Position numbers and translations under genes: made by a program
Source: Pullulanibacillus camelliae
GTDB taxonomy: Bacteria > Bacillota > Bacilli > Bacillales > Sporolactobacillaceae
Assembly (NCBI RefSeq): GCF_014642655.1
Contig: NZ_BMIR01000001.1
Span: 173,518 to 237,517 of the forward strand
DNA length: 64,000 nt
Direction: 5' to 3'
Part shown: positions 16,478 to 25,822 of the stretch, one piece after another
Numbering within the stretch: position 1 is the first letter of the stretch
Layout of the letters: each line of letters opens with the position of its first letter
The notes under the pieces: generated by a model
Told to the model about the DNA's origin: nothing
What the model saw: the letters and a program-made list of their open reading frames with translations, nothing else
Databases searched by the model: none

Positions 16478-17803
16478 ATGAACATTTATTTGTTGATTAT
16501 CACCGTCGTAGCCATAGCCATCGTTATCTTAGGTGTCTCTTGGTGGAAATGGCACGCCTATATCAGTTTAACTGTCGCAAGTCTTTTTCTCGCCATTATG
16601 TCAGGCATGTCTATGGATAAAATTGCAACATCTTACGAAACAGGGGTTGGCGATGTTTTAGGCCATTTGGTTGGAATTTTAGCTCTTGGTACCATTCTTG
16701 GAAAAATGATGTCAGACTCTGGCGCCGGCATGCAGGTCGCTGATTTTTTTGCTAAACGCTTTGGGGTAAAATACTTACCATGGGCTATGTTAGTCTCAGG
16801 TTTTATCATTGGTATTCCCGTATTTTTTGAAGTAGGCATTGTTATTTTGCTTCCATTGGTTATCTCTATTCATAAGACCACTAAACAAAACATCTTATTA
16901 ATCGCCCTACCTGTTATTGCTGGACTATCTATTGTCCACGGATTGGTTCCACCTCATCCTGGAGCCTTAACTGCGATCAGCCTTTATAAGGCTAATTTAG
17001 GCATGGTGCTTTTATATTCTCTTATCATTGCCATCCCTGCCTCTATTATAGCTGGACCTCTGTTTGCTAAATGGGTTTATAAAAGAGTAATTCCAGAAGG
17101 TGAACCTGAATTAATTCGTATAAAAACAGTCTCTCAGCAATTGCCATCCACAGGGATTTCATTTTTCATCATATTGCTTCCTGTTCTACTTATGCTGCTT
17201 ACAGTCATAACGGGCTACGCCCATCTCCCAAGTCCTTTGACTAAATTTTTTGCTTTTATTGGCAGTCCCGTTATTGCTTTACTCATCTCATGCTTCGCTG
17301 CCTTTTATCTCCTTGGCAAGCGGCAAGGTACTGACAAACATCGAATAAAAAAATTAGTGGATGAATGCTTGCTTCCCGTCAGCTCTATTATCTTGATTAT
17401 TGGAGCAGGAGGTGGCTTCAAACAGATCCTCGTTGATAGTGGTGTAGGCACGGCTATTTCACAAATGTCGGAGCACCTCTCACTATCTCCCATCGTTCTA
17501 GCCTTCTTAGTAGCCAGTCTCATTCGCATTGCCACGGGGTCAGCTACCGTTGCCCTTACCACCGCAGCAGGGATCGTCTCGCCCATCATCCAACATATGT
17601 CTGGGGTTAATCTAGAACTTCTAGTCATTGCAACTGGTGCGGGCTCCCTTATTTTTTCACATGTTAATGATGCTGGATTTTGGTTGGTTAAGGAATATTT
17701 AGGCCTTACTGTAAAAGAAACCTTTAAAACCTGGACCGTCTTAGAAACCTTGCTTTCACTCATTGCTTTTGCAGGTGCTCTCATTATAAATCTATTTGTG
17801 TAA
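16478..17803 (+). CDS. GntP family permease
   Basis: A 441-residue membrane protein with about 12 to 14 hydrophobic segments, of the gluconate:H+ symporter family. Family features include the early SGAGMQVADFFAKRFG, the GIPVFFEVGIVIL segment and the VPPHPGAL motif near residue 165. It imports gluconate-like acids; in this operon the likely cargo is an amino sugar acid such as glucosaminate. The AGAGGAGAACC ribosome binding site sets ATG 16478. Last gene of the operon, preceded by a cre site. Confidence 0.92.
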   Translation: MNIYLLIITVVAIAIVILGVSWWKWHAYISLTVASLFLAIMSGMSMDKIATSYETGVGDVLGHLVGILALGTILGKMMSDSGAGMQVADFFAKRFGVKYLPWAMLVSGFIIGIPVFFEVGIVILLPLVISIHKTTKQNILLIALPVIAGLSIVHGLVPPHPGALTAISLYKANLGMVLLYSLIIAIPASIIAGPLFAKWVYKRVIPEGEPELIRIKTVSQQLPSTGISFFIILLPVLLMLLTVITGYAHLPSPLTKFFAFIGSPVIALLISCFAAFYLLGKRQGTDKHRIKKLVDECLLPVSSIILIIGAGGGFKQILVDSGVGTAISQMSEHLSLSPIVLAFLVASLIRIATGSATVALTTAAGIVSPIIQHMSGVNLELLVIATGAGSLIFSHVNDAGFWLVKEYLGLTVKETFKTWTVLETLLSLIAFAGALIINLFV

Positions 17804-18123
17804 AGTCCATAAGCAGCCTGTTATAACCGCCTCCCCCCTTCACTCTTGAGAGGCTTTCTACTCATAAAGAAGTCGAACACTTTCTAACGAATGTGTTCGG
17901 CTTCTTCAATAAATCCATGATAGGCTCGGTCAAAAACCTTAGCTCTTTACAAATCCACAGGTCTGAGGAAGGCTTTTAAGAGAAGATTGTACTTACTTTT
18001 ACAATTGTTTGAGTCTACTATTTTGTCTGCGCTTCCTATTAGCCAGTAGCCTAAACTTAGTTGCCTTCGTTTTGTACTAGCCCCTACAATTAATCATGCT
18101 TTAAGTTCCTTACAAAGAACAGG
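17804..18123. other. Gene-free spacer between convergent operons
   Basis: It holds the hairpin at 17867-17906. I see nothing else that I can support in the remaining 200 bases up to the M20 peptidase stop. Confidence 0.5.
17867..17906 (+). terminator. Hairpin downstream of the GntP operon
   Basis: Arms AAGAAGTCGAACAC and GTGTTCGGCTTCTT (one G-T pair), 12-base loop. There is no strong T-run after it, so efficiency is unclear. Confidence 0.55.
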
Positions 18124-19266
18124 TCATTCATTCAAAACACACTGTGCTTTAATTAAATGGGCCAATAAAGCAGACTTCCTTGTTATATAACTCATATCTA
18201 CGTATTCATTTTCTGAATGGGCGAAGTTTCCCACAGCCCCCATACCATCTAGAGTCGGGATGCCCAATGCCGCTGTGAAATTTCCATCACTTGCTCCACC
18301 CGTGCTGGCCTCTTCTATCTTCAAACCAATATTAGAACCTATTTGCTGGGCTTGGTGAAAGAGTTGTCGGCTGACCTGCTTCTCCATTGGCGGTCTTTTA
18401 ATCCCTTCTTTCACTGTAATTCTCGTATGATTTAATCGAGGCTTTAAGTTAAGAATCAGCGCGATTAATCGGTCCATCTCGCGTTGTGTGACAGTCCTCA
18501 GATCTACCTCTGCCTCCGCTTGATCACAGACGACATTAACCGAGTGTCCACCATTCGCTATCCCTACATTAACTGTCGAACCGGTATTATAATCTGTTAA
18601 CCCATGCAAATAGATGATCTGGTAAGCCAACTCTTCTAAAGCACTGCATCCTTTACTAGGATCAATACCCGCATGAGCTGCAACACCCTCCACTTCAACC
18701 TTGAAGCGTCGCACGCCTTTTCGTGCAGTTTTTAAGGCGCCCTTCTTCCCTAGTGCGGGTTCAAGAACAAAGACTGCGTCACTCTTCAGTGCTTCCTCCT
18801 CAATATATGCTTGAGAGGTCGGACTTCCCATTTCTTCGTCCGTATTAATAAAAAAAACTATTTTTTTAGAAAGAGCATGATGCGTTATAACAGAATAAAT
18901 GGCATAAAGCCCCTGAATTAAACCACATTTCATATCAAACACACCAGGACCAAATAGTTTACCGTCTTTCACATGAAATGACCGACGCTGAGCTTCTCCC
19001 ACAGGAAACACCGTATCAATATGTCCCAGAATTAAGATTTGTTTGTCTCCAGCTCCAATACTTAACTTAACATGATTGCCATATTGCTCTTGCTTAACGA
19101 CAGCTATTTTTGCCTGTGTTAGCTCTTGAACCCGACTGGAAAAAAACAGCATCGCCTTATCCGTCAAAGATTTCTCATCACTTGGAGAATCAAGGTTTAC
19201 AAGCTGTTCCAAATCTCTGAGCATAGTAGAAAACCGCGCATCGATAAATGTCAGTAATTCACTCAT
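18124..19266 (-). CDS. M20 family metallopeptidase (carboxypeptidase G2 type)
   Basis: A 380-residue cytosolic zinc exopeptidase. Visible ligands and catalytic residues: LGHIDTVFPVG (His/Asp), GVFDMKCGLIQG (bridging Asp), NTDEEMGSP (Glu pair), and a late NFAHSENEYVD (His). A dimerisation domain sits between (HAGIDPSKG). CPG2-like enzymes remove C-terminal residues or hydrolyse N-acyl amino acids. Its ATG overlaps the S9 peptidase stop as ATGA (19263-19266), so the start is 19266 and not further upstream. Last gene of the peptide operon: it finishes breakdown of imported peptides. Confidence 0.92.
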   Translation of the reverse strand: MSELLTFIDARFSTMLRDLEQLVNLDSPSDEKSLTDKAMLFFSSRVQELTQAKIAVVKQEQYGNHVKLSIGAGDKQILILGHIDTVFPVGEAQRRSFHVKDGKLFGPGVFDMKCGLIQGLYAIYSVITHHALSKKIVFFINTDEEMGSPTSQAYIEEEALKSDAVFVLEPALGKKGALKTARKGVRRFKVEVEGVAAHAGIDPSKGCSALEELAYQIIYLHGLTDYNTGSTVNVGIANGGHSVNVVCDQAEAEVDLRTVTQREMDRLIALILNLKPRLNHTRITVKEGIKRPPMEKQVSRQLFHQAQQIGSNIGLKIEEASTGGASDGNFTAALGIPTLDGMGAVGNFAHSENEYVDMSYITRKSALLAHLIKAQCVLNE

Positions 19267-21206
19267 TTCCTTACCTCCTCGCCATGGCTTTCCAGCCAGC
19301 TGCAAATGGTCTCTAACCGAGAAATCCGTTGCTGCGGAGGGCCTGTCGCAGCCATCGCATGAGAGGAACCGGGGTACATCATAAACTTGACCTTTTTCCC
19401 CAGTCGTTTTAATGCTGTATACCACTGCTCACCTTGCTCAATGGGAACACGATGATCCTCACCACTATGAATAATGAGCACAGGAGTATTTACTTGATGA
19501 GCATAACGAATAGGAGAGCGCTCCATAATAAACGGCTCGTCTGTCCACAAATCAACATTGCCAAATTCCGTTCGATTAATCACGAAGCCCAGATCACTAT
19601 TGCCCATTTTACTGTAAAGATTACTAATGGCCCGCTCCGATATAGCTGCCTGGAAACGATCATTATGAGAAATAATCCAATTAACAAGATAGCCGGCATA
19701 GCTCCCACCCATAATATAATGAGGGGATGGCAGGCCAAAATGGGTAACACCTTGATCAAAGAAACCCAAGATAGCCTCAACATCCTTTTTCCCCCACTCC
19801 TTTATGACAGCAGAAGAAAAGGCCTGTCCATATCCGGTACTCCCGATCGGATTACAAAATACCACATGATACCCTTGGCTACATAAAAACCAAAAGTCAA
19901 AGAAAAATGTTTCTCCATAGGCTGCATGTGGACCACCATGCATTAACAGGACAGTCCCCCGTGACACCTGGTCTTCTGCCCACATATGCCAGCCCTCAGT
20001 TTGTATCTGATCAGGCGCCTCATATAGATAATGCTCGACGCGAATAGAAGCTGTCTGAGAAAATATATCTTTATTAAAGGAGGTACAGCCTTTCACCTTT
20101 ATCTTTTCTTTATAATCCCAAAACGCATGGAAAAATTCTGCTGGTTGGTAAAAGGAATCCGCCAGATAAATCACCTCAAGAGAGCTTTCATCACATGTCA
20201 CCACATCGAAGGCTATAATGTTTTGGTTGATTGGGATGGATGTAAGTGTCTCCCTTCTCATATCATATAAATAGAGCTGCTGCTTTCCCTTGGACGCAGC
20301 AGTAAAAATCACAAACTTACCTTGTAATTTTAAGGCAGGGTTTGCCCCCGTACGCTTACAATCGCTCATCACAGAAAATTTAATGGGCCCATCCAGATCC
20401 GGTAATAGCCGCTGAGCAGGCTTGTGCTCCTTTATCAAATAGAGCTTATCAAATTCAAAGCTATTTTCATCCATTTCTTTTCCAACCGCAAGCAGGGCGT
20501 CATCACTAGTAAAAATCAATGCAGAAATATCCTTTAGCTGCGGGAACCACTCACTTTGATGATTAGTCTTTAAGTGAACCTGGCGAATGTATGGCTGCTT
20601 AAGCTCATCATCCTGTTCTGAAAACATCTGGACATAAGCAAGCCGTTCACCCTCTCGATCAAAGGCTGGGCATTGATGATCAGATTCTCCACTGGAGATT
20701 TGCATGATACTGCCATGATTAATATCTAAGATAAAAATATGCGTATAGCCAATCGTCAGACCTTCCCCATCTAATTTATAACGTAATCTCTTAATCTCAT
20801 ATGCTGGTTGACTCAAATCTTGAACGCGGCTGACAAATGCAATTCTATCATTTTTGGGACTCCAAGCGTATTCCTTCACTTTTCCGTGCAAAGGATACGT
20901 TAACAGACCTTGAGAGGGAAAATGATAGATGCACATTTCAACATGATGATCCTTTTGTCTTATAAAAGCCAATTTGTCCCCCTGGGGGGACCAGCTTGGA
21001 TTAGAATAATCATAACCATGTTCTTCTTTTAATAGAGGGGCTCCTTCACAGCTTTCTAAATCAAATAATATCAACTGAGTGGGGTAGCGGTTTTGCTTTA
21101 TGCTCATTCGCGATGTCACAAACACGGCCCACCGCTTATTGTTAGGATTGATAGTTGGTCGTCCCAGCAATGTAAGTTTTTCCATCGCTTCAGGCTTCAA
21201 CGTCAT
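19263..21206 (-). CDS. S9 family peptidase (prolyl oligopeptidase / acylaminoacyl peptidase type)
   Basis: A 647-residue serine peptidase. Residues 1 to about 390 form the beta-propeller (repeated SPQGDKLAFI-like blades); the alpha/beta hydrolase domain follows. Catalytic triad: Ser in MGGSYAGYLVNW (about 499), Asp in HSGEDHRVPIEQ, His in YPGSSHAMAAT. Such enzymes cut short peptides or remove N-acylated residues inside the cell; there is no signal peptide. It overlaps the upstream ATPase stop by 4 bases and the downstream M20 gene by 4 bases, tying it tightly to peptide import. Confidence 0.93.
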   Translation of the reverse strand: MTLKPEAMEKLTLLGRPTINPNNKRWAVFVTSRMSIKQNRYPTQLILFDLESCEGAPLLKEEHGYDYSNPSWSPQGDKLAFIRQKDHHVEMCIYHFPSQGLLTYPLHGKVKEYAWSPKNDRIAFVSRVQDLSQPAYEIKRLRYKLDGEGLTIGYTHIFILDINHGSIMQISSGESDHQCPAFDREGERLAYVQMFSEQDDELKQPYIRQVHLKTNHQSEWFPQLKDISALIFTSDDALLAVGKEMDENSFEFDKLYLIKEHKPAQRLLPDLDGPIKFSVMSDCKRTGANPALKLQGKFVIFTAASKGKQQLYLYDMRRETLTSIPINQNIIAFDVVTCDESSLEVIYLADSFYQPAEFFHAFWDYKEKIKVKGCTSFNKDIFSQTASIRVEHYLYEAPDQIQTEGWHMWAEDQVSRGTVLLMHGGPHAAYGETFFFDFWFLCSQGYHVVFCNPIGSTGYGQAFSSAVIKEWGKKDVEAILGFFDQGVTHFGLPSPHYIMGGSYAGYLVNWIISHNDRFQAAISERAISNLYSKMGNSDLGFVINRTEFGNVDLWTDEPFIMERSPIRYAHQVNTPVLIIHSGEDHRVPIEQGEQWYTALKRLGKKVKFMMYPGSSHAMAATGPPQQRISRLETICSWLESHGEEVRK

Positions 21207-22225
21207 TGCACACCCTCCTCAACACCTTCGGCAAAATGACAAGCGACCCAATGCTTGGCGTCAACTTCCCGCCACGCTGGCTCTTCCCTCTTACATCTTT
21301 CTTGTGCAAGAGGACATCTTGTATGAAACCGACAGCCTGTCGGCGGATTCAAAGGACTTGGCAGATCACCCTTCAGCTTGATTTTCTCTCGATTGCGCTG
21401 CGTCTCTGGATGCGGTAAAGGTACCGCACTCATCAAAGCTTTAGTATAGGGATGAAGTGGTTTGGAGAAGATCGCTTGCTTGTCACCGAGCTCCACTATT
21501 TTTCCTAAATACATAACACCCACTTGGTCGCTGATATGTCGAACGATGGATAGATCATGAGAAATAAATAAATAGGTAAGATTTAATTCCGTTTGAAGCC
21601 TGCGAAAGAGATTGACAATTTGTGATTGGACAGAGACATCCAAAGCAGAAACCGGTTCATCACATACAATGAATTTGGGCCGTAACGCGATGGCACGGGC
21701 AATGACGATCCGCTGCCTTTGTCCACCGGAAAACTGATGCGGATATTTATCCAACGCATTTTTGGGTAGACCAACCATATCGATTAATTTTTCTACTTCA
21801 GCAGTCAGTTCCCTCCCACGATACAGCCGATGAATTTTAAAAGGCTCCTCCAATATGTCTCTGACCCGCATCCGACTATTTAAAGAGGAATATGGATCCT
21901 GAAAAATAATTTGAATTTCCTTTCTTAAATAGCGCAGCGCCTTTCCTTTAAATTGAGTGATATCTTTTCCTTGAAAGAAAACCTGCCCTGATGTTGCCCG
22001 GTCAAGATTCAAGACGGCTTGTCCCGTAGTCGATTTTCCACAACCGCTCTCTCCAACAAGACCAAGAGTCTTACCAGCCCCAATGCTAAAGGATACACCG
22101 TCCACGGCTTTAACCACACTATCTTTCCGATTCCCTTGTCTTGAGGCATAATATTTTTTTAGATTATCAACAACAACAAGTGGATCAGGATTCAAGACGG
22201 TTGCTTCATTTTCCAATCGTTTCAT
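21203..22225 (-). CDS. Oligopeptide ABC transporter ATP-binding protein (DppF/OppF type)
   Basis: A 340-residue ATPase. Walker A GESGCGKST near residue 61, signature FSGGQRQRI, and Walker B KFIVCDEPVSALD are intact. The C-terminal oligopeptide tail has the Cys cluster CRFHTRCPLAQERC. It pairs with the DppD-type ATPase immediately upstream. I use ATG 22225, which overlaps the upstream gene by 20 bases. GGAG touches that ATG directly, and a TTG at 22216 has better spacing, so the true start may be three codons later. An upstream start at 22357 would add an unrelated extension. Confidence 0.92.
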   Translation of the reverse strand: MKRLENEATVLNPDPLVVVDNLKKYYASRQGNRKDSVVKAVDGVSFSIGAGKTLGLVGESGCGKSTTGQAVLNLDRATSGQVFFQGKDITQFKGKALRYLRKEIQIIFQDPYSSLNSRMRVRDILEEPFKIHRLYRGRELTAEVEKLIDMVGLPKNALDKYPHQFSGGQRQRIVIARAIALRPKFIVCDEPVSALDVSVQSQIVNLFRRLQTELNLTYLFISHDLSIVRHISDQVGVMYLGKIVELGDKQAIFSKPLHPYTKALMSAVPLPHPETQRNREKIKLKGDLPSPLNPPTGCRFHTRCPLAQERCKREEPAWREVDAKHWVACHFAEGVEEGVQ

Positions 22226-23234
22226 CTCCAATCGGATGCCAGCAAGCCACAAAGTGATCGGCATGACCTGTAGGTGCCAGCTGCGGATTTTGTACTCGAC
22301 ATTTTTCTGAAACATTCTTACATCTATCCTGAAAAGGACAGCCAGCGGGTAGCGCACTCAAATCAGGAACACTGCCTTTAATGGAGTCTAACTCCCCCTC
22401 ATAATCTGTTGTCAGATCTGGGATACTATTCAAAAGCCCCTTTGTATACGGATGACTCGGATGATCATATAGCTCATGCACTGTTGCGATCTCCACAATA
22501 TGTCCGGCATACATGACTGCAACTTTATCTGCAACATCCGCGACTACGCCCAGATCATGAGTAATGATGAGAATCGAGGTTTGGTAACGCTCTCTTATGT
22601 CTTTAATCAAATCGAGAATTTGCGATTGAATCGTGACATCCAGTGCCGTGGTTGGCTCATCAGCAATGATTAATTTTGGGTCACAGGCAAGTGCCATCGC
22701 TATCATGATCCGCTGTCTCATTCCCCCAGACAACTCATAAGGAAACTGATGATAACGTGCTTCTGGCTCCGGTATACCAACAGATTGCAGGAGTTCAATG
22801 ACCCTTTGCCGCCTTTTTGCTCGACTTATTTTCTTGTGTAAAATCAGAGACTCTTCAATTTGTTTCCCCACAGGGATAAGCGGATTTAAAGCCGTCATCG
22901 GCTCTTGAAAAATCATTGAAATCGTGTTGCCTCTAAGTCGTTTCATTGCCTTTTCTGGTAAATGTGTGATAGAGGTTCCAGCTAATTGAATCTCCCCGCC
23001 GGTTATCTTAGCGTTTTTAGGGAGCAGCTTTATTGATGACAACGATGTTAAGCTTTTTCCACATCCACTCTCCCCGACTAAACCTAAAATCTCACCACGA
23101 CGAATAGTAAAATTCAGACCATGCAGTGCAGTGACATGACTATCAAAATTATCAAATTCAAGAAAGAGATCCTTTACCGCTAATACCACGTCATCATCCT
23201 TATTTATCGGTTGCATAGTGCTTTCAAGACTCAT
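22206..23234 (-). CDS. Oligopeptide ABC transporter ATP-binding protein (DppD/OppD type)
   Basis: A 342-residue ATPase. Walker A GESGCGKS near residue 55, the FQEPMTALNPL Q-loop, signature LSGGMRQRI, and Walker B IIADEPTTALD are visible. The C-terminal Cys cluster is CPFQDRCKNVSEKC, as in DppD/OppD. It energises the importer formed by the permeases at 24911-26745 and binding protein at 26759-28327. The genes are separated by an SDR and a deacetylase inserted into the transporter operon, which is unusual for this family. Confidence 0.93.
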   Translation of the reverse strand: MSLESTMQPINKDDDVVLAVKDLFLEFDNFDSHVTALHGLNFTIRRGEILGLVGESGCGKSLTSLSSIKLLPKNAKITGGEIQLAGTSITHLPEKAMKRLRGNTISMIFQEPMTALNPLIPVGKQIEESLILHKKISRAKRRQRVIELLQSVGIPEPEARYHQFPYELSGGMRQRIMIAMALACDPKLIIADEPTTALDVTIQSQILDLIKDIRERYQTSILIITHDLGVVADVADKVAVMYAGHIVEIATVHELYDHPSHPYTKGLLNSIPDLTTDYEGELDSIKGSVPDLSALPAGCPFQDRCKNVSEKCRVQNPQLAPTGHADHFVACWHPIGDETIGK

Positions 23235-23248
23235 AGCTACCGTTCCCC

Positions 23249-24103
23249 CTATCGATCTATCATTTCAGTCAAACATGCATTTTTTCCCTCGACTTCTAAA
23301 GATTGATGATAGGCTGCCACCTCTTGGGCCGTTGCCCACCAGATCTCTGAGTCCATTTTTAAATAAGAAATTAATGATTCAAGTGCAAGGATTCTCGACC
23401 CGCGCCCACTTAACCAAGGATGCATGGTCAGCATAAATAAGCCACCATATTTTTTGATCCCCTCAAATTCCTTCTTCCAGGTATCAATAACTGTAGCTGG
23501 ATTAGCTGGCGGATTCACACTGGCTCCGCCGCCAACATAACGATAAAAGATCGCATCATCGAGAAGCCATTGAACAGGAAGCTCCACCATTTGATTAATC
23601 CAATAGGGGTGATCAGCTCCCATAAGCGAGCTATCGTAAAGGACTTCATATTTTTTTATCACTTCAAAGGTGTCCTCAGTCATTTCCCAAGAAGGCGACC
23701 GATATCCCATTTTTCTTTGCCCTACAATGTGCTCAATGGCCGCTTTTCCCTTAATTAAGGTTTCCTCTATCTTATCTCTAGTCAGCTCATCCACCCGTTC
23801 ATGAAGATAGCCATGTAGCCCAATTTCATGACCACATTTGGCAATGGCTTCTACAGCCTGTGGGTACTCTTCAGCAGTCACTCCAGGAATATAGAAGCTC
23901 CCTTTAATCTCCCACTTTTCGAGCAGTTCTAAAATACGGTAAATCCCCTGGCGTGGACCAAATCTTCTCTGTTCCTTCTCACTGATCCCTTTGCTTTGTG
24001 AGTGGCGCGAACGCCACAAGTATGGTGTAATGCCATCAAAATCAAAGCTCAGTACAACGGCACATTTTTTCCCCTCAGGCCATGTGTAACGCACTGAATT
24101 CAT
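23249..24103 (-). CDS. Polysaccharide deacetylase family protein (PuuE-like)
   Basis: A 284-residue NodB-fold hydrolase without signal peptide, so it acts in the cytosol. Motif 1 LSFDFDG (catalytic and metal Asp), motif 2 GLHGYLHE (HxxxH zinc ligands), motif 3 GYRSPSWEMT are present. The long conserved openings and WALLxD-like segments resemble the PuuE allantoinase/imide amidohydrolase group rather than chitin deacetylases. Inside a peptide-transport operon, it may hydrolyse an amide, imide or N-acyl group of the imported compound. ATG overlaps the SDR stop by 4 bases (24100-24103). Confidence 0.88.
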   Translation of the reverse strand: MNSVRYTWPEGKKCAVVLSFDFDGITPYLWRSRHSQSKGISEKEQRRFGPRQGIYRILELLEKWEIKGSFYIPGVTAEEYPQAVEAIAKCGHEIGLHGYLHERVDELTRDKIEETLIKGKAAIEHIVGQRKMGYRSPSWEMTEDTFEVIKKYEVLYDSSLMGADHPYWINQMVELPVQWLLDDAIFYRYVGGGASVNPPANPATVIDTWKKEFEGIKKYGGLFMLTMHPWLSGRGSRILALESLISYLKMDSEIWWATAQEVAAYHQSLEVEGKNACLTEMIDR

Positions 24104-24894
24104 TCTAAAATCACCTCTTTAAACCGTTCAGGCACATTGAATTTACCTGCTGTTCGTCCTCCATCCACATCAAGTGTTGCCCCGGTAATGAAGGATGCTT
24201 TATCCGAACATAAAAACAGAATGGCTTGTGGGGCATCATGAGGTCCCGATGTCCGACCTAATGGAATACTTTTCACCATATTGTCAATATAATCATCGGC
24301 AAGAAGACTAACCTCACTTCCTGGGGAAAACCCTGGTCCAACAGCATTAACACGAATATTGAAGGGGGCTAATTCAAGAGAGAAGGCACGCGTCAGCATC
24401 GATAAAGCTGCCTTTGCGGTAGAGTAATGTCCACCACCAATTTGTACGCTTTTGGACGCCCCTGAAACGAGATTAATAACTGAACCCGGTATCTCCCTTT
24501 GGATCATAAGCCTTGTTAGTTGCTGCGTGAGGAAAAAAGGTGCGCGAACATTGATCCCCATGGATTTGTCCCATTCCTCTATAGACATTTTTAAAAGAAA
24601 GTGACGTGGATAGATCCCTGCATTATTTATAATGATATCTGGCGCTCCCCACAATGCTTCAACCTTTTGCACTAGCCCCTGTATGGATTCACTGTCTGTC
24701 AGATCACTCGGATGAATAGTAACAGGGACTCCTTTAAGCTTTTCAGCTTGACGCTCAAGCTCTTCCTCTCGAATATCTGTTAACAAGAGCTCTGCACCTT
24801 CAGCTGCAAAGGCTTCAGCAATCCATTGCCCATATATGCCAGCAGCACCCGTTATGACAACCTTTTTACCTAGAAACTCACTATAAGAGTCCAT
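24100..24894 (-). CDS. SDR family NAD(P)-dependent oxidoreductase
   Basis: A 264-residue classical short-chain dehydrogenase. Cofactor loop VVITGAAGIYGQWIA, NNAG motif INNAGIYPRH, and catalytic GHYSTAKA (Tyr/Lys) are present; the usual catalytic Ser sits in SGASKS. It oxidises an alcohol to a ketone or the reverse. The AAAGGAGGAGTCAT site fixes ATG 24894. It sits between the permease genes and the ATPase genes of the peptide importer, implying that the imported compound also carries a hydroxyl or keto group. Substrate unknown. Confidence 0.9.
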   Translation of the reverse strand: MDSYSEFLGKKVVITGAAGIYGQWIAEAFAAEGAELLLTDIREEELERQAEKLKGVPVTIHPSDLTDSESIQGLVQKVEALWGAPDIIINNAGIYPRHFLLKMSIEEWDKSMGINVRAPFFLTQQLTRLMIQREIPGSVINLVSGASKSVQIGGGHYSTAKAALSMLTRAFSLELAPFNIRVNAVGPGFSPGSEVSLLADDYIDNMVKSIPLGRTSGPHDAPQAILFLCSDKASFITGATLDVDGGRTAGKFNVPERFKEVILE

Positions 24895-24910
24895 ATGACT
24901 CCTCCTTTGC

Positions 24911-25822
24911 TTATCGCCTTTTACTTTTCGGGTCCAACCGATCTCTGATATAATCCCCAAACATATTAATGGATACGACAATAAGAAAAATCGCCAAACC
25001 AGGAAAGCTTGCTAACCACCAGGCCTGCGTCAGATATTGTTGCCCCTCCGATAACATCGTTCCCCAACTGGCTGTTGGCGGCTGCACCCCTAACCCAATA
25101 AAGGAAAGAGAGGCCTCATAAATAATCATTAATCCCACTTCTATCGTCCCAATAACAATAAGCGGCGGAATCACTTCAGGAATGATATGACGGATAATCA
25201 CGCGACCTGATTTCGCACCAAGAGCTATCACACCCTTAACAAAATCCTGATTTACTGTAGCTAGTGTCTTGCCTTGGGCTACCCTGGCATATCTTGGCCA
25301 GCGTACCAGGCCTAGGACAACGATAAGGTTGAACAAGCTTGGACCTAACACGGCCACTGTGAGAATCGCCAGTAATAAAAAGGGAATGGACAATACCATG
25401 TCTGCCAACCGCATAATGATCGTTTCAACAATCCTGCCGTAATACCCAGCAATAATGCCAAGCAGGCCACCTATAATCCCTGAAACACCTACCGAACAAA
25501 GGGAAACAAGCAAGGAGACACGGGCTCCGTACATGACTCGACTAAATACGTCACGACCTAATTCATCGGTTCCCAACAAATAAGTCCCTGTTGCATTATG
25601 AAAGCCAGGATTCTTTAACCGTATGGCTAAATCAGTAAGATTAGGATTATGATTCGCAATCCACCCTGGTGCTAAAGCAACGATTACAAAGATCACGATG
25701 ATAACGGAAAATGGCAGCATTTGAAACCAATCACGCTTCCAAAATTTAAGGCGTTTTTCCCTTAACGGTAAAGCGGTATTCCTCTCACCAAGCTGAGGTG
25801 TTTCGATATTTGGCTTTATCAT
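24911..25822 (-). CDS. Oligopeptide ABC transporter permease (DppC type)
   Basis: A 303-residue membrane protein. Residues about 35-55 form the first membrane segment; the N-terminal OppC-type extension precedes it, and five more segments follow. The EAA-like loop is EVIPPLIVIGTIEVG-adjacent with ALGAKSGRVIIRHIIPE. It forms the channel with the DppB-type partner. ATG overlaps the partner's stop by 4 bases (25819-25822). Confidence 0.93.
   Translation of the reverse strand: MIKPNIETPQLGERNTALPLREKRLKFWKRDWFQMLPFSVIIVIFVIVALAPGWIANHNPNLTDLAIRLKNPGFHNATGTYLLGTDELGRDVFSRVMYGARVSLLVSLCSVGVSGIIGGLLGIIAGYYGRIVETIIMRLADMVLSIPFLLLAILTVAVLGPSLFNLIVVLGLVRWPRYARVAQGKTLATVNQDFVKGVIALGAKSGRVIIRHIIPEVIPPLIVIGTIEVGLMIIYEASLSFIGLGVQPPTASWGTMLSEGQQYLTQAWWLASFPGLAIFLIVVSINMFGDYIRDRLDPKSKRR

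Noticed and set aside
19434-19886. Open frame of 150 codons on the plus strand opposite the S9 peptidase
   Set aside because: It is antisense to the catalytic domain with conserved Ser, Asp and His motifs, and has no ribosome binding site or recognisable family.
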